In this document: piece by piece, positions 61,240-64,000 of the stretch
How positions within the stretch are numbered: position 1 is the stretch's first letter
How the letters are laid out: each line of letters starts with the position of its first letter
Source of the DNA: Enterobacter cancerogenus
GTDB lineage: Bacteria > Pseudomonadota > Gammaproteobacteria > Enterobacterales > Enterobacteriaceae
Assembly: GCA_000773965.1 (NCBI GenBank)
Contig: JRUP01000014.1
Span: 310,001 to 374,000 of the forward strand
Reading direction: 5' to 3'
Length of the DNA: 64,000 nucleotides
Program-made: the position numbers and the translations under genes
The notes under the pieces: generated by a model
What the model saw: only the letters and a program-made list of their open reading frames with translations
Told to the model about the DNA's origin: nothing
Database searches by the model: none

Positions 61240-61533
61240 TCACTGCGGGAATATTCCCTTAAACGCGGTTTTCTTTCTTGGTTCGCTCATTAACGCTTCC
61301 AACGCCTCAACGCACGTCAGGTAGTGTGCCGTTTTCTTGTGCGCCAGCACGGCGGCCTCATCGGTGTAAGCTTCATAAATAAAGAAGCGCGTCGGCACAT
61401 GGCTGTCCTGCAACACATCAAAACGCAGATTGCCGGGTTCCTCCAGCGCACCTAAATGATTGAGCTTAAATACCTGCAAAAATTCGTCGATACAGTCGGG
61501 TTTGACGTTGATCTCTACCAGAGTTACTTCCAT
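61240..61533 (-). CDS. lsrG: AI-2 phosphate (phospho-DPD derivative) isomerase LsrG
   Basis: Antibiotic-biosynthesis-monooxygenase-fold enzyme that isomerises phosphorylated AI-2 breakdown intermediate before LsrF cleaves it. Start at 61533 ([20 protein letters not shown]) after AGGAG gives 97 residues, like E. coli; an upstream ATG at 61554 is not conserved. Recognised by [37 protein letters not shown] and PRKKTAF. It starts 10 bases after the lsrB stop. The partner lsrF, present between lsrB and lsrG in E. coli, is absent here. Confidence 0.93.
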   Translation of the reverse strand: MEVTLVEINVKPDCIDEFLQVFKLNHLGALEEPGNLRFDVLQDSHVPTRFFIYEAYTDEAAVLAHKKTAHYLTCVEALEALMSEPRKKTAFKGIFPQ

Positions 61534-61543
61534 CGCACGGCTC

Positions 61544-62551
61544 CTAGAAGTCATAGTTGTCGATGTTGTCTTTGGTAAACACTACGCGCTCAGGCAGTAG
61601 CACAATACCATTCCCTTTTGCCTCATAATTGTAGCCTTGTACGCTGTTATCAGAGACCGTCACTTTACCCACATCGGGTACATCAAGCGTATCGCCGGGA
61701 TTCAGCTCTCCTTTCAACAGTTGGTTGGCGACTGCCACAGAAATTTTGCCCTGCTTAACCACATCCCACAGACCAAACTGCTTCACCGTGCCCCGCTTCA
61801 CATAGGGGCGCATCACATTCGGAGTGCTAAATCCAACCAGGGTGACATCTTTGCGTGCCAGATTTTCTGCGGCCTGCGCGGCGGCGGGCAGTGCATTGGC
61901 ATCGGGTGCGATAATCACGTCCAAATCTGGCCACGACTTCAGGATACCCTCTGCGGTTTGCAGTGATTTGGTAGCATCGTTATAGCCATACTGTGTCGTA
62001 ACGATTTCCCAGTTAGGATGGTCCTTGGCGATTTTGGCCTTCGCCTCTTTAACCCATTGATTTTGGTCAGTTACCGTGGGGCTGGAATAGAAGAACGCCA
62101 CTTTGGCTTTATCTTTTGTCACCTGGCTCGACGCCATATCCACCAGCATGCCCCCTAGCTGCGTCGGCGTGCCCTGATTGATATAGATTGAACGGCATTC
62201 AGGTTTGGTATCAGAGTCCCATGTCAGGACTTTTACCCCACGTTGCATCGCACGTTTCAATGCCGGGCAGAGTCCATCAGGCGATACCGCAGCCACAACG
62301 ATAGCGTTATAACCTTGGTTAACGAAGTTATTGATCATCTGCACCTGTCCAGAAACACTGGGTTCTGTTGGACCATCGTAGGTGACATCGACGCCTAAGG
62401 TTTTTCCTGCATCAGTCGCACCTTTACCACCACTGGTGAAATACCCTACCCCCACGAGTTTAGGGATGAAGGCAATGCGTTCGGCGGCTTGAACACTCAT
62501 ACATGTTCCTAACAGGCAACAAAGCGCGAGCGATAATTTCTGCAGTTTCAT
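61544..62551 (-). CDS. lsrB: AI-2 periplasmic binding protein LsrB
   Basis: Periplasmic receptor for autoinducer-2 feeding the LsrACD importer. Start at 62551 ([20 protein letters not shown]) after GGGAG gives 335 residues, with signal cleavage probably before AERIAFIPK. The ligand-pocket regions [50 protein letters not shown] and [12 protein letters not shown] are kept, which is the pattern used to call LsrB rather than RbsB. It starts two bases after the lsrD stop. Confidence 0.95.
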   Translation of the reverse strand: MKLQKLSLALCCLLGTCMSVQAAERIAFIPKLVGVGYFTSGGKGATDAGKTLGVDVTYDGPTEPSVSGQVQMINNFVNQGYNAIVVAAVSPDGLCPALKRAMQRGVKVLTWDSDTKPECRSIYINQGTPTQLGGMLVDMASSQVTKDKAKVAFFYSSPTVTDQNQWVKEAKAKIAKDHPNWEIVTTQYGYNDATKSLQTAEGILKSWPDLDVIIAPDANALPAAAQAAENLARKDVTLVGFSTPNVMRPYVKRGTVKQFGLWDVVKQGKISVAVANQLLKGELNPGDTLDVPDVGKVTVSDNSVQGYNYEAKGNGIVLLPERVVFTKDNIDNYDF

Positions 62552-62553
62552 GA

Positions 62554-63570
62554 TTAAGACTCCCGGTATGATGCGGGGCGATGTGCCATTCGAGCACGGA
62601 TTCGCCGCCACATTTGGCGCACAATGCCTGGATTCAGGCTCCAGGAGCGTCCAATCACCGCAAAGATCAAGAGTGCGCCAGAAAGCGCATTGCTGACCTG
62701 ACTCGACACCCCTACCATTTGCAAACCCTGCTGCAAAAAACCGATGACCAGCGTGGCGAGTGCCGTCCCCATAACCGAACCCGCCCCGCCGTAGATATTG
62801 GCCCCGCCTAACACCACCGCAGTGATCGCGGGCATTAATAGCGGCGTCCCTAAATCAGCACGTGCCGATCCGAAATAGGCACTCATCACCACAGCCGCTA
62901 TTGCTGATGCCAGCCCAACTAAGCCATACAGCAGGAATAGCGTCCGATTGACAGGTAACGCACCGTAGCGCGCTGCACACGCGTTTTGCCCCAACAAAAA
63001 AATATACCGCCCTGTACGCGTGCGATGCATCACCCCCCAAAACACCAAGCTAAGTAGAACAAACAACAGCAGTGGCATCGGCATGCCTAACGGTGTCAGG
63101 TTAACTAAATTGGTAAACGCGTCCGGGAAATTACCAATACCTTCAAACCCCGTTGCCCCAGCCAGCCCCGACAAAAGCAAAGCGCCGCCGCCGAACAAAT
63201 ACAGTGTTCCCAAGGTGATGACTAAAGGATTAACCCCCGTCCAAAGGATCAAGAATCCATTAAAGCAGCCGCACAGGAAGCCCAGAATTAAGGTGCAGAG
63301 CAAGGCAAGCGGTAACGGCCATTGACTTTGCAGCATAACGCCCAGCGCAATAGCGCATAGCCCAGTAACAGAAGCAAAGGAGATATCGATGCCGCCACTG
63401 ACGATGACCAAAGTCAACGGTAACGCTACGATGCCCACGGTAATAAAATCACTGGTACTAAACAGGAGTGTTTCAATATTCAGCATGCGCGGGTTCGCCC
63501 AGCCAAAAAGTAAAATCTCCAATACCAGTAACAAGGCCAGAGCACTTTCCCAATTCAATGCGTGTTTCAT
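62554..63570 (-). CDS. lsrD: AI-2 ABC transporter permease LsrD
   Basis: Inner-membrane permease of the AI-2 importer, paired with LsrC. 338 residues with about ten helices; [24 protein letters not shown] is the family's signature. Start [20 protein letters not shown] at 63570 overlaps the lsrC stop by four bases (ATGA). The C-terminal tail ([18 protein letters not shown]) is basic and cytoplasmic. Confidence 0.93.
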   Translation of the reverse strand: MKHALNWESALALLLVLEILLFGWANPRMLNIETLLFSTSDFITVGIVALPLTLVIVSGGIDISFASVTGLCAIALGVMLQSQWPLPLALLCTLILGFLCGCFNGFLILWTGVNPLVITLGTLYLFGGGALLLSGLAGATGFEGIGNFPDAFTNLVNLTPLGMPMPLLLFVLLSLVFWGVMHRTRTGRYIFLLGQNACAARYGALPVNRTLFLLYGLVGLASAIAAVVMSAYFGSARADLGTPLLMPAITAVVLGGANIYGGAGSVMGTALATLVIGFLQQGLQMVGVSSQVSNALSGALLIFAVIGRSWSLNPGIVRQMWRRIRARMAHRPASYRES

Positions 63571-64000
63571 TCGATGGCTCCCCGACGTGGAGCTGAAGAC
63601 GAAGAACGTGTTTTCCTTGGCGGTGCAGTGAGAAAACGTGCGTACTTCTGCCGATGTAAGCGCTGGGTTAACGCTTTGCGTACCCGCCCATCAATCACTA
63701 ACACCGCCAATAGCACCAGCCCTGATATGAAATCATTCCACCAGGCCGGTAATCTCAGCAACACCAGTACGCTGTCGATTTGCGTCAAAAACCACGCACC
63801 CAGCACCGCGCCTATTAAGGTCCCGGTGCCTCCGAGTAAGCTAATGCCACCCAGCACACAGGCGGCAATCGCTTTCATCTCCATGCCCGTGCCCGTTTGG
63901 TTGGGCACGAAGCCAATTTGTGCCGCGAAAACGATCCCCGCTAACGCCGCCAGCGCCCCGTTTGCAGTGAAGGCTAAAATGCGTACCTGATTAACGGGCA
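63567..64000 (-). CDS. lsrC: AI-2 ABC transporter permease LsrC (5' part beyond window)
   Basis: C-terminal 144 codons of the LsrC permease; the frame is open to the window edge on the minus strand. Visible residues include [60 protein letters not shown] and the tail [13 protein letters not shown] [12 protein letters not shown]. These match LsrC closely (family length about 342). The start and the upstream genes (lsrA, lsrK, lsrR in E. coli) lie outside. Confidence 0.93.
   Translation of the reverse strand, partial: PVNQVRILAFTANGALAALAGIVFAAQIGFVPNQTGTGMEMKAIAACVLGGISLLGGTGTLIGAVLGAWFLTQIDSVLVLLRLPAWWNDFISGLVLLAVLVIDGRVRKALTQRLHRQKYARFLTAPPRKTRSSSSAPRRGAIE

Overview
The window reads as ordinary chromosome of an enterobacterium from the Erwiniaceae (Pantoea or a close relative; inference from gene content and order, not from a search). 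Almost every gene has a clear Escherichia coli counterpart. The order follows the E. coli 48-50 minute region: mglCAB-galS-yeiB-folE-yeiG, lysP-yeiE, nfo, fruAKB, yeiW-yeiP-yeiR-lpxT-mepS-pdeN, yejABEF-yejG, bcr-rsuA-radD-rplY-yejK-yejL-yejM-tRNA-Pro, then (after loss of the nar/nap/ccm/eco/mqo block) yojI-alkB-apbE-ompC-micF, rcsD-rcsB/rcsC, gyrA-ubiG. The AI-2 uptake genes lsrC-lsrD-lsrB-lsrG close the window.

Region by region. 1-6.8 kb: galactose ABC transporter and its repressor GalS, with CRP and Gal operators, then yeiB and folE. 6.9-11.1 kb: an MFS exporter, a PtrR-like LysR regulator and the glutathione-dependent formaldehyde pathway (frmA, fghA); the first three genes are additional to the E. 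coli folE-yeiG order. 11.2-13.2 kb: a FecCD/FecE-type iron-chelate ABC pair behind a Fur box, at the position where E. coli carries cirA. 13.2-21.6 kb: lysine permease, YeiE, a YkvA-type protein, an unknown protein, endonuclease IV and the fructose PTS operon with two Cra operators. 21.7-27.5 kb: the EF-P paralogue, a COG0523 GTPase behind a good Zur box, LpxT, the MepS endopeptidase and a c-di-GMP phosphodiesterase. 27.5-41.5 kb: YejABEF peptide importer, Bcr, RsuA, RadD, L25, nucleoid protein YejK, YejL, YejM and tRNA-Pro(GGG). 41.5-46.9 kb: acetyltransferase, a small unknown protein, a phosphopantetheinyl transferase, YojI, AlkB and ApbE. 46.9-50.9 kb: two unlisted small ORFs, OmpC with three OmpR boxes, the MicF small RNA and an MFS protein. 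50.9-60.8 kb: Rcs phosphorelay, GyrA, UbiG. 60.8-61.2 kb: a tandem repeat and a large palindrome. 61.2-64 kb: partial lsr operon lacking lsrF between lsrB and lsrG.

The genes fall into a few working groups: sugar and peptide uptake under CRP, GalS and Cra; envelope assembly and stress (MepS, LpxT, YejM, OmpC/MicF, Rcs); metal homeostasis (Fur-box ABC pair, Zur-box YeiR); and DNA upkeep (Nfo, RadD, AlkB, GyrA). I found no phage, insertion sequence, CRISPR array or clearly new multigene system. The most unusual material is the Zur-box/yeiR unit, the two small ORFs between apbE and ompC, the unknown genes at 16247 and 42272, and the repeat region after ubiG.
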